NCBI GenBank assembly: GCA_052266715.1
Contig: JBQPRB010000006.1
Source of the DNA: Jeotgalibaca sp052266715
Lineage (GTDB): Bacteria; Bacillota; Bacilli; Lactobacillales; Aerococcaceae
Length of the DNA stretch: 64,000 bases
Reading direction: 5' to 3' (one strand)
Notes under the pieces: model-generated
What the model was told of the DNA's origin: nothing
The model's database searches: none
The model's input: the letters and a program-made list of their open reading frames with translations, nothing else
Part shown: in pieces, positions 43,063 through 52,229 of the stretch
Position numbering within the stretch: the stretch's first letter is position 1
Layout: each line of letters begins with the position of its first letter
Program-made: the position numbers and the translations under genes

Positions 43063-44569
43063 TTCCCATAATCTGATTGATTTCTTGTGATAATAAATCC
43101 GCTTTACCGCCGAATACGGCTTGGATACCGCCTTGTACCTCGAAGACAGCGGTTGCCCCGAGATTTTTGATAGCAGCTTGGTCCACAATCGAACCATCCT
43201 TAACGGAAATCCGCAACCTTGTTGCGCAAGCCGTAACTGATTCGATGTTAGCTTCGTCTCCCAAAGCATCAATGATGATATGTGCTTCGTCATTCAAGGT
43301 TGAGGCCTTTCCGGTAGTAGCAACTGGGACGCTTGGATCAACGTCAGTTTCTTCCATACCTGGTACCATCACTTTGAATTTCGTAATTAAGAAACGGAAC
43401 ACGAAGTAGTAAATCAATGCCCAAACAATGCCGACCGGGATAACCCAAAGCCAATTCGTTTTGTTGTTACCTTGCAGTGGACCGAACAGGAAGAAGTCGA
43501 TGAAACCACCTGAGAACGTATTTCCGATCCGGATGCTGAGTAGGTCGGCCACGAAGAAGGAAACACCGTCAAGAAAAGCATGAACGACATATAACCAAGG
43601 TGCCACAAACAAGAACATGTATTCAATTGGTTCTGTAATACCCGTCAAGAATGATGTAAGGGCACTACTGAAGTACAAACCACCATTTTCTTTACGATTC
43701 TGTTTTGGAATCGAGTGATACATTGCCATAGTGGCAGCTGGCAAACCAAACATCATGGTTGCGAAACGTCCTGCAAAGAAGCGTGTTCCGTAAGTAAATA
43801 GTCCGGTGTGGTTGGGATCAGCTAACTGCGCAAAGAAAATATTTTGTGCCCCGGCAATAGATTGACCCGCTACTACTTCAGTCCCACCTAAAGATGTATA
43901 CCAAAACAATGGATAAATCGTATGGTGTAGTCCAACAGCTCCGGTCAAACGCAACAAGAACCCGTACAAGAATGTCCCGATACTTCCCATTTGTGCGATG
44001 GCTTCACCAGCGGATGTCAATGCTCCCTGGATAGGGGGCCAGATTAAATAAAAAATAGTTGCAAGGATAATGGCTGCGAATGAACCAACGATTGGAATGA
44101 AACGTGAACCACCGAAGAAGCCCAAAAATTGCGGTAATTGAATTTTCCGATAACGGTTATGTAAAATGGCAACTGTACTACCGACTGCTATTGAACCAAC
44201 GACCCCAGTGTCAATCGTTGCACCTTCAGCTGAGAATAATTGTAAAAAGCCACTGATGGTTGCAGCAAATACGACATAACCAACACCACCAGCTAGACCG
44301 GCAGTCCCTTTATCCCCATTGGCAAGGCCAACAGCGATACCAATAGTAAAGATGAGCGGTAAGTTCGCAAAGACAGCATTCCCAGCAAAACTCATGATAC
44401 TTAAAATGGTTTGTAGCCAAGCAATATCAAGGAATGGATAGGCAGCCAAGGTGCTTGGGTTGGTCAAGGCACCGCCGAGACCAAGCAAGAGTCCGGCAGC
44501 CGGTAATATGGCGATGGGGAGCATCATAGCTCTCCCGATTTGTGAGAATTTTTTGAACATATTTTTCAC
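43052..44569 (-). CDS. PTS transporter EIICB, glucose/N-acetylglucosamine superfamily
   Basis: 505 residues: EIIC membrane channel (about 1-400) followed by an EIIB domain (about 425-505) with phosphocysteine Cys448 in VTACATRLR. There is no EIIA domain, so phosphate must come from another EIIA. Conserved EIIC features: MLPIAILPAAGLLLGLGGAL, GLHHTIYPLFWY and GITEPIEYMFLF. It is followed in the operon order by nothing else; NanE is encoded just upstream on the same strand (three bases apart). This pairing suggests import of N-acetylmannosamine or another amino sugar as its 6-phosphate. Ribosome site AAGGAG. Confidence 0.93.
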   Translation of the reverse strand: MKNMFKKFSQIGRAMMLPIAILPAAGLLLGLGGALTNPSTLAAYPFLDIAWLQTILSIMSFAGNAVFANLPLIFTIGIAVGLANGDKGTAGLAGGVGYVVFAATISGFLQLFSAEGATIDTGVVGSIAVGSTVAILHNRYRKIQLPQFLGFFGGSRFIPIVGSFAAIILATIFYLIWPPIQGALTSAGEAIAQMGSIGTFLYGFLLRLTGAVGLHHTIYPLFWYTSLGGTEVVAGQSIAGAQNIFFAQLADPNHTGLFTYGTRFFAGRFATMMFGLPAATMAMYHSIPKQNRKENGGLYFSSALTSFLTGITEPIEYMFLFVAPWLYVVHAFLDGVSFFVADLLSIRIGNTFSGGFIDFFLFGPLQGNNKTNWLWVIPVGIVWALIYYFVFRFLITKFKVMVPGMEETDVDPSVPVATTGKASTLNDEAHIIIDALGDEANIESVTACATRLRISVKDGSIVDQAAIKNLGATAVFEVQGGIQAVFGGKADLLSQEINQIMGNED

Positions 44570-44572
44570 TCC

Positions 44573-45262
44573 TTATTTCAAGCTGTCAACAAAACGTTTG
44601 GCTATTTCTTTTGGCCTGGTGATAGCTCCACCCACAACGATTCCGACAACTCCAATTTCCTGTATTTGTTTGGCTTGTTCGGGTGTATGGATTTTACCTT
44701 CAGCAATTACATCAGCTCCGGCTGCGACTAATTTTTTCATCAACGCAGTGTCTGGACCGTCTTGTTTGACACTTTCTTCGGTGTAGCCACTAAGAGTCGT
44801 TCCTATAAAGTCGATTCCTTCATTAAAGGCATTCATTCCTTCTTCAAAGGTAGAAATATCGGCCATGAATAATTGGTTCGGATATTTTTCTTTTATTTCT
44901 TTAATAAATGCATTGATTGTTTTACCGTCAAAACGTTCTCTTAGCGTGCAATCCAAGGCAATCACTTCGACGCCTGTTTCTACAAGCTCATCCACTTCTT
45001 TCATGGTTGCTGTGATGAATGGGGCTTGAGGAGGGTAGTCCCGTTTAATGATTCCGATGATAGGTAGATTTACTTTTTCCTTGATTTGTTTGATGTCTCT
45101 CACTGATTCTGCGCGAATTCCCACAGCTCCCGCTTGCTCCGCCGCTAGCGCCAAGTAAGGCATGATTCCTCCTTCTTCGGTATATAAAGGTTCTCCTGGT
45201 TGTGCTTGACAAGATACGATGATACCACCGCGAACTTGGTCAATGAAGGCTTGTTTATCCAT
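44573..45262 (-). CDS. nanE: N-acetylmannosamine-6-phosphate 2-epimerase
   Basis: 229 residues, a TIM-barrel enzyme converting ManNAc-6-P to GlcNAc-6-P. GGIIVSCQAQPGEPLY and IGIIKRDYP at the N-terminal half, ALDCTLRERFDGK, FIGTTLSGYT, and VIAEGKIHTPEQA (catalytic Glu/Lys region) match NanE closely. Encoded first in the operon, three bases before the EIICB gene; a promoter with an operator-like palindrome precedes it. No sialic acid lyase is nearby, so direct ManNAc uptake seems likelier than sialate catabolism. Confidence 0.95.
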   Translation of the reverse strand: MDKQAFIDQVRGGIIVSCQAQPGEPLYTEEGGIMPYLALAAEQAGAVGIRAESVRDIKQIKEKVNLPIIGIIKRDYPPQAPFITATMKEVDELVETGVEVIALDCTLRERFDGKTINAFIKEIKEKYPNQLFMADISTFEEGMNAFNEGIDFIGTTLSGYTEESVKQDGPDTALMKKLVAAGADVIAEGKIHTPEQAKQIQEIGVVGIVVGGAITRPKEIAKRFVDSLK

Positions 45263-45291
45263 GGATTATTCCTCCGTTAATTAATTTATTC

Positions 45292-45342
45292 CGGAGTATA
45301 TCTCCGTGAATGCAATATAGCACACGCTTCCAAGTAAGTAAA
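45292..45342 (-). promoter_or_regulatory. nanE promoter with candidate RpiR operator and cre-like site
   Basis: Minus strand: TTTACT (45342-45337), 17-base spacer, TATATT (45319-45314). A perfect five-base palindrome CGGAG-TATAT-CTCCG (45292-45306) covers the expected start point, which suits repression by the divergent RpiR protein. The spacer holds TGGAAGCGTGTGCT (45334-45321), close to a CcpA cre site. A second inverted repeat TTCATGT/ACATGAA lies at 45366-45394, over the divergent gene's -10. Confidence 0.5.
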
Positions 45343-45407
45343 TAGTTAATTTGAAACCGCAAATGTTCATGTATAATACATTCATAAACATGAAAAGGAA
45401 TGACATT

Positions 45408-46226
45408 ATGGGACTCGCGCATCAAATCCAAGAAAAATACCATACATTGACGAAATCCGAAAAAAGGATTGCGGATTATTTACTTGCAATCAAGGGGCAG
45501 GCTGTCTATCGAACAATGAAAGATATAACAGAAGAAGTAAAAGTCGGGGACGCTACCTTGATAAGATTTTGCCAAAAATTAGGCTACAGCGGTTTTTCTG
45601 ACTTGAAAATTGCCATCGCCAAAAAAGAATTCACTAGCCAGTACGACGAAGACATTGACTATAAATACTATGACCGCATTTTGGAGAACCAGGTTAAAGT
45701 CCTGGAATCAACGCGGAAATTGCTTGATTCCGTTACACTTCTTAAGGCGGTAGAAGCTATTTCCAAAGCGAACTATATCTACATCATCGGCGTAGGTTCG
45801 AGTGGGCTGGCGGCTGCAGCTTTGGAACAAATGCTTCTGCGAGTGGGTGTACATGCAAATCAGACTTCTGATCCTCATTTCCAGGCTCAAGCGTTATCAC
45901 TATTGGGACCAAAAGATTTGGTTATTTGTTTCTCGTTGAGTGGCAGGACCAAAGATATCCATGATTCACTACTGATTGCCAAAGAAAACCAAACACCGAT
46001 TATTGCCATCACCAACTTTAAATCATCCCCAATTGCAGAACTTGGCGACATTGTCCTTCAAACGGCAAATGAGGAATTTTTTGACGGTGGGGCATTGGCA
46101 GGAAAAATATCACAAATGTATATTTCCGAGACGCTGGTTCGTGGTTATGAAATCAAGAATCAAATCAAAACCGTGGAATTGCGAGAAAAGGTCTTGCGTT
46201 CCATCATCGACAAAATACTGGATTAA
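45408..46226 (+). CDS. RpiR/MurR-family transcriptional regulator
   Basis: 272 residues from ATG 45408 (AAAAGGAATG upstream). N-terminal HTH_6 domain (about 1-75: LTKSEKRIADYLLAIK, VGDATLIRFCQKLGYSGFSDLKIAIA) and C-terminal SIS sugar-phosphate domain (about 120-250: IYIIGVGSSGLAAAALEQML, ICFSLSGRTKDIHDSLLIAK). Divergent from nanE-PTS, so most likely its ManNAc-6-P or GlcNAc-6-P responsive repressor. Confidence 0.93.
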   Translation: MGLAHQIQEKYHTLTKSEKRIADYLLAIKGQAVYRTMKDITEEVKVGDATLIRFCQKLGYSGFSDLKIAIAKKEFTSQYDEDIDYKYYDRILENQVKVLESTRKLLDSVTLLKAVEAISKANYIYIIGVGSSGLAAAALEQMLLRVGVHANQTSDPHFQAQALSLLGPKDLVICFSLSGRTKDIHDSLLIAKENQTPIIAITNFKSSPIAELGDIVLQTANEEFFDGGALAGKISQMYISETLVRGYEIKNQIKTVELREKVLRSIIDKILD

Positions 46227-46247
46227 GTTTTGAATGGAGGGCGAATC

Positions 46248-47369
46248 ATGAACCAACCAGAAGAAATGCTTGTAAGCGGGAAGTACTCACAGGCGAAAGT
46301 GTTCACCAAGAACATTGACGACGAGACGATTGGACAAATTCAACGACTGGTGGATCACCCTTATTCCGAAGGCAGTCAAATCCGGATTATGCCTGATACC
46401 CATATTGGAAAAGGGGCAGTCGTTGGGACCACCATGACGTTCACGGACAAAATTGTGCCCAATGTAGTAGGTGTGGATATCGGATGTGGGATGCTTGTTG
46501 CGGAATTAGGCGACATCGGCCTGGGAAAGAATGATTTCAAAGCCTTGGATAATGCCATTAGAAAGGTTATTCCCAGTGGAACGGGTATCCGTCAGAAGTC
46601 CCATTTTTTTCTGAATGAAGCAAATCTAGAAGCCTTGACAGTTAAGCTCTCTGACATAGACCGGGTCCAACGCTCGATTGGGACATTGGGCGGTGGGAAT
46701 CACTTTATAGAAGTCAACCAAGATGAAAAGGGTTCCTATTATTTGGTCATCCATTCGGGATCACGTTCACTGGGACAAGAAGTTGCCAACTACCACCAGC
46801 AGCGTGCCGTTTCGTATTGGAATCAGAAAAATGCAGATTTTGACATGGATTTTGCTTATCTTGAAAATGAAGAGATGCAGGCTTATTTAAATGATATGGG
46901 CATTGCTCACCATTATGCTCACCTAAACCGAAAAGCGATGATGCAGGAAATCACCACCGCCATGGATTGGGAGCCCGTCCGGACGTTTGATGTGGTGCAT
47001 AATTACGTCGATATCGCCAATCGCATTATCCGCAAAGGTGCTATTTCCGCCCAAAAAGGTGAAGAAGTGATTATCCCGATCAACATGCGCGATGGCAGTG
47101 TTCTGGCTGTTGGAAGAGGGAACCCGGACTGGAACTATTCTGCTCCTCACGGTGCAGGACGTTTACTGTCGCGCACACAAGCCCGTAAAACGCTACATCT
47201 GAACGCTTTTCAACAAGCAATGAAGGGTATCTATACGACTTCTGTTCGTAAAGCTACTTTGGACGAGATGCCTGATGCTTACAAACCGATGGCGGAAATT
47301 TTGGCGAAAACGGCAGCCACCGTCATGGTCAAGGCTATCTTGAAACCTGTCTACAACTTCAAGGCTTAA
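46248..47369 (+). CDS. rtcB: RtcB-type RNA ligase
   Basis: 373 residues from ATG 46248 (GGAGGGCG upstream). RtcB joins RNA 2',3'-cyclic phosphate or 3'-phosphate to 5'-OH using GTP and Mn2+. Metal-binding GVDIGCGM (Asp77, Cys80), GGGNHFIEV, HSGSRSLG and the guanylylated histidine in SAPHGAGR (His301) are all present. It is slightly shorter than the E. coli enzyme, as usual in this bacterial subgroup. No rtcA or rtcR is nearby, so its trigger is unclear; it begins 21 bases after the RpiR gene. Confidence 0.95.
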   Translation: MNQPEEMLVSGKYSQAKVFTKNIDDETIGQIQRLVDHPYSEGSQIRIMPDTHIGKGAVVGTTMTFTDKIVPNVVGVDIGCGMLVAELGDIGLGKNDFKALDNAIRKVIPSGTGIRQKSHFFLNEANLEALTVKLSDIDRVQRSIGTLGGGNHFIEVNQDEKGSYYLVIHSGSRSLGQEVANYHQQRAVSYWNQKNADFDMDFAYLENEEMQAYLNDMGIAHHYAHLNRKAMMQEITTAMDWEPVRTFDVVHNYVDIANRIIRKGAISAQKGEEVIIPINMRDGSVLAVGRGNPDWNYSAPHGAGRLLSRTQARKTLHLNAFQQAMKGIYTTSVRKATLDEMPDAYKPMAEILAKTAATVMVKAILKPVYNFKA

Positions 47370-47402
47370 TGGGACACAGGTACGAAGGGAAGAGTGAGCA
47401 TA

Positions 47403-48749
47403 ATGAGAACGCACGAAATTATTTTTCAAGCTGTTAAAAATAAAGACCGTAAAACATTCCGGAAATACTTTTTGAAGCTTCATATTCGAGACCAAGAGGA
47501 ACTCTTCCATCTTCTTTTCCCCACAAACAAGCAAGAAATTGCGGCGTTCCTGAATCCGGATGAATTTGCAGATATACTTGAATGGATGACTCCACGCAAC
47601 CAAAAGGAAGTGTATGCGGCTTTTTCTACGCGCGCAATTGCGGGCCTACTTATGCAGATGGAAAGTGACAATATCATCAAATTTTTGTCTTATTTAGAAC
47701 CGGGACAAATCGATGAACTACTTTCCCTGGTCGATGCAACCGAACGTAAACATATAGAAGAAATGTTGGAGTTCGGACCAAAAACGGCTGGTTCCATCAT
47801 GAACAAGAGTTACGTGGTTGCTTCACCGAACGAAACGGTAAAGCAAGTGGCAGAGCGCTTCCGGTCATCTGCCCAAAAAGTGGAGATGGTTTACTATGTC
47901 TATGTTTTGGACGGGAATGGGATTTTGCGTGGGGTAGTCTCTTTGCGCGACTTGATCATTGAACCTGAGGAGAGGCAATTGGCAGAAATTATGGTGAAAA
48001 ATGTCGCGGCCGTCCACACGGACACCGCACAAGAGGCAGCTGGTAAATTACTGCAGGAATATGATTTAGTTGCCGTTCCTGTCTTGGATGCCACAGGTAA
48101 AATGGTGGGGATAATTACGGTCGACGATGTGATGGATGTCATGACGGAAGAGGTCATTGAAGATTTTGAAACATTTGCGGCCATCACGAGATCATCAAAG
48201 AAAGATTTTAACGAAGGAAAGGCATGGGAAATCGCCCGAGTAAGGATGCCGTGGATCATCATTCTGATATTTATGGGAATGTTTAGTGCGACCTTGATCA
48301 ATTCCTTTGAAGAAACGCTCAATGAAGTTGTATTGTTGGCAGCTTTTATCCCGATTATCATGAACTCAGCCGGGAATGTCGGAACCCAATCTTTAGCAGT
48401 TTCAATCCGTAAACTATCCTCGGGCAGGAATCTGCTCAAAGGAGCATTTTGGAAAACAGTTGGACAAGAATTATTGGTCGGTCTGATACTTGGTTTGGGG
48501 GCAGGATCAGTCCTTGGGTTGATTGTGGCGATTTTCTATGGAAATATTGCACTAGCTATCATTATTGGAATCTCACTATTGTTGGCACTGGGTATATCAA
48601 ACGTTGTCGGTGTTCTTATTCCGGTGTTAATCGATAAATTCAGAATTGATCCAGCCATTGCATCAGGCCCGTTCATAACGACCATCAATGATGCAATAGG
48701 CTTGTTAATTTATTTTTCCATTGCAACGCAGTTTTTGACTGTTTTATAA
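47403..48749 (+). CDS. mgtE: MgtE magnesium transporter
   Basis: About 448 residues. ATG 47403 is preferred over GTG 47394, which sits in the ribosome site region. Domains: helical N domain (about 1-125, VDATERKHIEEMLEFGPKTAGSIM at its end), paired CBS domains (about 130-255, YVYVLDGNGILRGVVSLRDL and VPVLDATGKMVGIITVDDVMDV), connecting helix, and five membrane helices with AAFIPIIMNSAGNVGTQSLAVSIR and SNVVGVLIPVLIDK. The pore Asp is in the ITTINDAIGLLIYF helix. Gated magnesium import channel. No M-box leader found upstream. Confidence 0.95.
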   Translation: MRTHEIIFQAVKNKDRKTFRKYFLKLHIRDQEELFHLLFPTNKQEIAAFLNPDEFADILEWMTPRNQKEVYAAFSTRAIAGLLMQMESDNIIKFLSYLEPGQIDELLSLVDATERKHIEEMLEFGPKTAGSIMNKSYVVASPNETVKQVAERFRSSAQKVEMVYYVYVLDGNGILRGVVSLRDLIIEPEERQLAEIMVKNVAAVHTDTAQEAAGKLLQEYDLVAVPVLDATGKMVGIITVDDVMDVMTEEVIEDFETFAAITRSSKKDFNEGKAWEIARVRMPWIIILIFMGMFSATLINSFEETLNEVVLLAAFIPIIMNSAGNVGTQSLAVSIRKLSSGRNLLKGAFWKTVGQELLVGLILGLGAGSVLGLIVAIFYGNIALAIIIGISLLLALGISNVVGVLIPVLIDKFRIDPAIASGPFITTINDAIGLLIYFSIATQFLTVL

Positions 48750-48865
48750 AAAGACTTTTCTATTCGTTGGAATACGTACACGAATGAATTCTTTTATTTG
48801 GTTGTATTGCTCAAAATGGGTTATTATTAACATAGAGATAAGAGATTTCATGCGAGGGGAAAGCC

Positions 48866-49570
48866 ATGAAAAGTGAACGGAAGTGGGGAAAAAGGAAAAA
48901 AATTATTCTTATTATTGTTCTCGTCACCTTGCTTGTTTCGATATTTTATACCGTTTATATGTTTATTCAAGCCCCGACCGTGGTTGGGGTAGAAAATGAC
49001 GGTGAACGTGTGAAGAGTGACTATTTTCTGTTGAGTTTGCAGTGCGGGGTCGCTTCTATATTGGTGTTTTTGCCAAGAAAGATTGAAAATAGATTCCAAG
49101 TGCAAATTCCAAATATCATTCAAATCATGTATCTAATCTTCTTGTTTTTATCTATTTTTTTAGGTGAGGTCAGTAATTTTTATTATCGTGTACCGATTTG
49201 GGACAGGATTCTCCATTTTTTCAGTGCGGGAATGCTCGGCACTATTGGATTTTTTTTGGTTGATATTTGGACTGGCATGGATAAGAAACACGTTCAGATA
49301 AGTCCTGGAATCGTTTCGTTTTTTTCTTTTTGCTTCGCCATGACTGCTAGTACAATATGGGAAATATATGAATATACCTCAGATGGTATCCTCAAAACCA
49401 ATATGCAAAAATATATTTCGTATGAACATGAAGTGTTGGCCGGAAGGAACGTATTATTTGACACAATGGGTGACCTCTTGGTGAATACGATGGGGGCCTT
49501 GGTGGCCGTTTTGATTGGCTATTTCTACTTACACCGCAACCTTAAAACTCAAAATAGCAATAACATCTAA
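48866..49570 (+). CDS. DUF2238 (YjdF-like) membrane protein, copy 1
   Basis: 234 residues with six hydrophobic segments. Conserved polar residues of the family are visible inside membrane segments: FYYRVPIWDRILHFFSAGMLGTIGF (Asp, His), TIWEIYEYTSDG (Glu) and DTMGDLLVNTMGALVA (two Asp). Their spacing suggests a metal or proton site, but no function is established. The next gene is a close paralogue 19 bases downstream. Ribosome site GCGAGGGGAAAG. Confidence 0.82.
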   Translation: MKSERKWGKRKKIILIIVLVTLLVSIFYTVYMFIQAPTVVGVENDGERVKSDYFLLSLQCGVASILVFLPRKIENRFQVQIPNIIQIMYLIFLFLSIFLGEVSNFYYRVPIWDRILHFFSAGMLGTIGFFLVDIWTGMDKKHVQISPGIVSFFSFCFAMTASTIWEIYEYTSDGILKTNMQKYISYEHEVLAGRNVLFDTMGDLLVNTMGALVAVLIGYFYLHRNLKTQNSNNI

Positions 49571-49589
49571 CCGGAAAGGAAGATAGACC

Positions 49590-50288
49590 ATGAAAACTGA
49601 TAGAAAATCGGATAAAGGAAAAAATGTCCTCCTCACGATTGTTCTTTTCTTCCTAATCGCCTCAACTTTTTATGCCATTTACATGTTTTTTCAGGCGCCA
49701 AGTGGTTCTTCTGAACATGAAGGCGTTCGCATGAAGAGCGATTACGTGGTGATGGCTCTCCAGAGTATAATCGGAGGGGTGATGATATTTCTGCCCATCA
49801 AACTTCAGGACAAATTTGATATTTACATCCCTAATATTATTGAAATTATTTATATCATCTTTTTGTTTGCGGCCATTTACTTAGGGGAAATCCAGAATTT
49901 CTATTATATTTTCCCATTTTGGGATACACTTCTGCATTTTCTCAGTGCCGGTATGCTAGGCGCTACTGGGTTTTTATTAGTCAATCTATTGACCGGGATT
50001 GAGAAATTAAATTTACGTTTGAGTCCCAGTTTTGTTTCGTTTTTTGCTTTTTGTTTTGCGGTGATGGTTGGTGCGATTTGGGAAATTATTGAATTTCTGG
50101 GTGATGGTATTATGGACGGTAATATGCAAAAATATAAAACCTATGAGGGTACCGTATTGTTGGGCCGTGTCGCTTTAAAGGATACAATGCAAGATTTGAT
50201 TGTGGATTCGCTTGGGTCCTTGTTCATCGTTTTGCTTGGGTATTTTTACTTGAAACGTAAGAGTAAGAGCAAGAGCAATCTGACTTAA
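49590..50288 (+). CDS. DUF2238 (YjdF-like) membrane protein, copy 2
   Basis: 232 residues, clearly paralogous to the preceding protein along its whole length: compare FPFWDTLLHFLSAGMLGATGF, AIWEIIEFLGDGIMDGNMQKY and DTMQDLIVDSLGSLF. The Asp, His and Glu positions are conserved in both. The tandem pair probably arose by local duplication and may act as a heteromer. Ribosome site GGAAAGGAAG. A strong terminator follows. Confidence 0.82.
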   Translation: MKTDRKSDKGKNVLLTIVLFFLIASTFYAIYMFFQAPSGSSEHEGVRMKSDYVVMALQSIIGGVMIFLPIKLQDKFDIYIPNIIEIIYIIFLFAAIYLGEIQNFYYIFPFWDTLLHFLSAGMLGATGFLLVNLLTGIEKLNLRLSPSFVSFFAFCFAVMVGAIWEIIEFLGDGIMDGNMQKYKTYEGTVLLGRVALKDTMQDLIVDSLGSLFIVLLGYFYLKRKSKSKSNLT

Positions 50289-50296
50289 ATAAGTTA

Positions 50297-50336
50297 AAAA
50301 AACGTTTCCCGCTCGTGTAGAGGGGAAACGTTTTTT
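50297..50336. terminator. Bidirectional terminator between convergent genes
   Basis: AAAAAACGTTTCCC and GGGAAACGTTTTTT around a 12-base loop; shared with the minus-strand ECF gene. Confidence 0.92.
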
Positions 50337-50820
50337 ATCTTTTAGAAAAAATAGGGTTGAGAATCTTGAAGAGAATAAGGGCGATTACAGCCCCCACGAT
50401 CCCTTGGAGGATATTCATTAAAACAGCTGCCACTGCCGCCGCTGTTCCATAGAGGAGCCAGTCAGTAAAGAAGTAGCCTGTCGCCATCCAAAGGGCAGGA
50501 ATGAAGACTGCTAAAATGGTATTACCTGTTTTTTTATAAATAACACCAGCGAAAAAGCCTTCCAATCCCTTTACGAGAAAGGTAAAAGGCATATACATGG
50601 CATAGCCAGCAATCATGTCAGCTAAAGCCGATCCAATCGCTCCAACCCAAAATCCGGCTGCTGGACCCATTATAAGTGCCGCTAATAATAAAACCGCATC
50701 CCCTATATTTAAATATCCTTGTGCATTTGGGATTGGTATCCGAAATAAAAGTGTCATGACGGTTGTTAAAGAAGCAAACATTGCAAACATGACCATTTGA
50801 TGCGTATTGTTTCTTTTCAT
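50335..50820 (-). CDS. ECF transporter S component
   Basis: 161 residues, about five to six membrane helices. The pattern IPIPNAQGYLNIGDAVLLLAALIMGPAAGFWVGAIGSALADMIAGY and FLVKGLEGFFAGVIY is that of the small-molecule-binding S subunit used with a shared ECF module (EcfA1, EcfA2, EcfT). Vitamin specificity (hydroxymethylpyrimidine, riboflavin or another) cannot be told, and no riboswitch is evident upstream. Ribosome site AAGGAGGG. Confidence 0.9.
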   Translation of the reverse strand: MKRNNTHQMVMFAMFASLTTVMTLLFRIPIPNAQGYLNIGDAVLLLAALIMGPAAGFWVGAIGSALADMIAGYAMYMPFTFLVKGLEGFFAGVIYKKTGNTILAVFIPALWMATGYFFTDWLLYGTAAAVAAVLMNILQGIVGAVIALILFKILNPIFSKR

Positions 50821-50914
50821 CCGAACCCTCCTTTTTTAACACATTATACCTTATCGATGGATAATGGCTAGTAATACTTTTATAATTAAGATGAGTGAAT
50901 TAGGAGGGATAACG

Positions 50915-51664
50915 ATGGATAAAACATTCAAATCGTTGTTGTTGGCGAGTACTTTTCTGACCTTGGTGGCGTGTGGTGGTAATGACACTGGTACTAATGG
51001 GGAGTCCAGTGTGAGCGAAAGTAGCCAAATGGAATCCGAAGTATCCAGTATTGTTGAAAGTGAAAGTGGCTCAGAAAGCAGTGAAATGGCATCTTCCTCA
51101 CAACCTGTCGGAGCTGGAGAATTCGGGCCACTGTTGACACAATTTTCTGAAAGTATTAGAGGAGATAAATATTTTATCGCCTATGATGTTCATGTAGAAG
51201 ATAGCGTTGAACCGGACCCGTCAGATTATCAAACTAAAGTAGCAGTGGACAATGATAAGGCGGCATTTATTACAGTTACCGATAATGTGACCTCCCATAC
51301 CATAATGAAAGACGGCAATTTATATATGATAGATGAAGTGGCCAAACAAATCATGGTCTCGAAACTTGGCATCGTGGTAGAGGAAGAAGAAAATTGGAAT
51401 CCTATCGACTTGGAAGATACTGAATTTTTGGAATCCGGTCGAGAAGGGAATCTCGACTTTGAAACTTATCGCAGGGACGACCAACTATTTACCTACTATT
51501 TTTCCGGGTCGGAATTGAAGAAAATGGTTTTTGATGACGGTATTTCCGTGACAACCATGGAGGTTACTGAAATTTCGAATAATCCACCAGCGGAAATGTT
51601 TGAATTGCCGGAAGGCTATAAGGAAATAGGTATGGAAGATTTCGGAAGCGAATCCGAAGAATAG
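50915..51664 (+). CDS. Secreted acidic lipoprotein
   Basis: 249 residues from ATG 50915 (TTAGGAGGG upstream). Signal peptide to LTLVAC with Cys20 lipidated, then a Ser/Glu-rich linker (about 30-65). The folded part (FIAYDVHVEDSVEPD, AAFITVTDNVTSHTIMKDGNLYMIDEVAKQ) resembles outer-surface lipoproteins that bind or chaperone exported molecules, but no family can be named with confidence. Strongly acidic. TATAAT at 50881-50886 is a likely -10. Confidence 0.8.
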   Translation: MDKTFKSLLLASTFLTLVACGGNDTGTNGESSVSESSQMESEVSSIVESESGSESSEMASSSQPVGAGEFGPLLTQFSESIRGDKYFIAYDVHVEDSVEPDPSDYQTKVAVDNDKAAFITVTDNVTSHTIMKDGNLYMIDEVAKQIMVSKLGIVVEEEENWNPIDLEDTEFLESGREGNLDFETYRRDDQLFTYYFSGSELKKMVFDDGISVTTMEVTEISNNPPAEMFELPEGYKEIGMEDFGSESEE

Positions 51665-51692
51665 AAAATGGATTATCTAGGGGATGGGAAAA

Positions 51693-52229
51693 ATGTCCAA
51701 ATATGAACGTCCGGAGTACGAGGTAGTAGTGTCGGAAGAACCGTTTGAACTGAGGAAGTATAAGGATTTTTATATCGTGGAATACGACAACCAGGATGAT
51801 CCGGACATCAATAGCGGCTTCGGTACCTTGTTTCGCTATATATCAAAAGGAAACAAGCAGCAAAAGAAAATCAGCATGACCGTCCCGGTGATTCAAGAAC
51901 TGGCGGGCGAGCAGATGAAGATGGCATTCGTGGTCCCGAAAGAGCATTGGGAAAATATACCCGAGCCCACCAGTCCATGGCTGTCCGTCAAGAAATTCGA
52001 CAGCGGACTCTTCGCCGTCATCCAGTACGGCGGGACTTCGAATGATAGCAAGGAGCAAGAAATGAACAAGAAACTTTCCCAATGGCTGGATGCCAAACAC
52101 TACAAGCCAGTATCCAACTATATGGTGGCCACTTTCAATGCCCCGTTCACATTGCCGCTGTTGCGCCACAATGAAATCATGGTCCGCATAGCCAATGCCT
52201 CATCAGAAGACGCCACCTCGTTAAGATAA
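51693..52229 (+). CDS. SOUL heme-binding family protein
   Basis: 178 residues; ATG 51693 is preferred because AGGGGATGGG precedes it, with 51684 as the alternative. The start YERPEYEVVVSEEPFELRKYKDFYIVEY is the SOUL/HBP opening, followed by FGTLFRYISKGNKQQKKISMTVPVI, a family hallmark. Eukaryotic members bind heme; bacterial members are less well studied. Likely cytoplasmic. It comes 28 bases after the lipoprotein gene and may share its transcript. Confidence 0.9.
   Translation: MSKYERPEYEVVVSEEPFELRKYKDFYIVEYDNQDDPDINSGFGTLFRYISKGNKQQKKISMTVPVIQELAGEQMKMAFVVPKEHWENIPEPTSPWLSVKKFDSGLFAVIQYGGTSNDSKEQEMNKKLSQWLDAKHYKPVSNYMVATFNAPFTLPLLRHNEIMVRIANASSEDATSLR

Noticed and set aside
47370..47402. 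M-box magnesium riboswitch in front of mgtE
   Set aside because: Only 33 bases separate rtcB and mgtE, with no room for the element.
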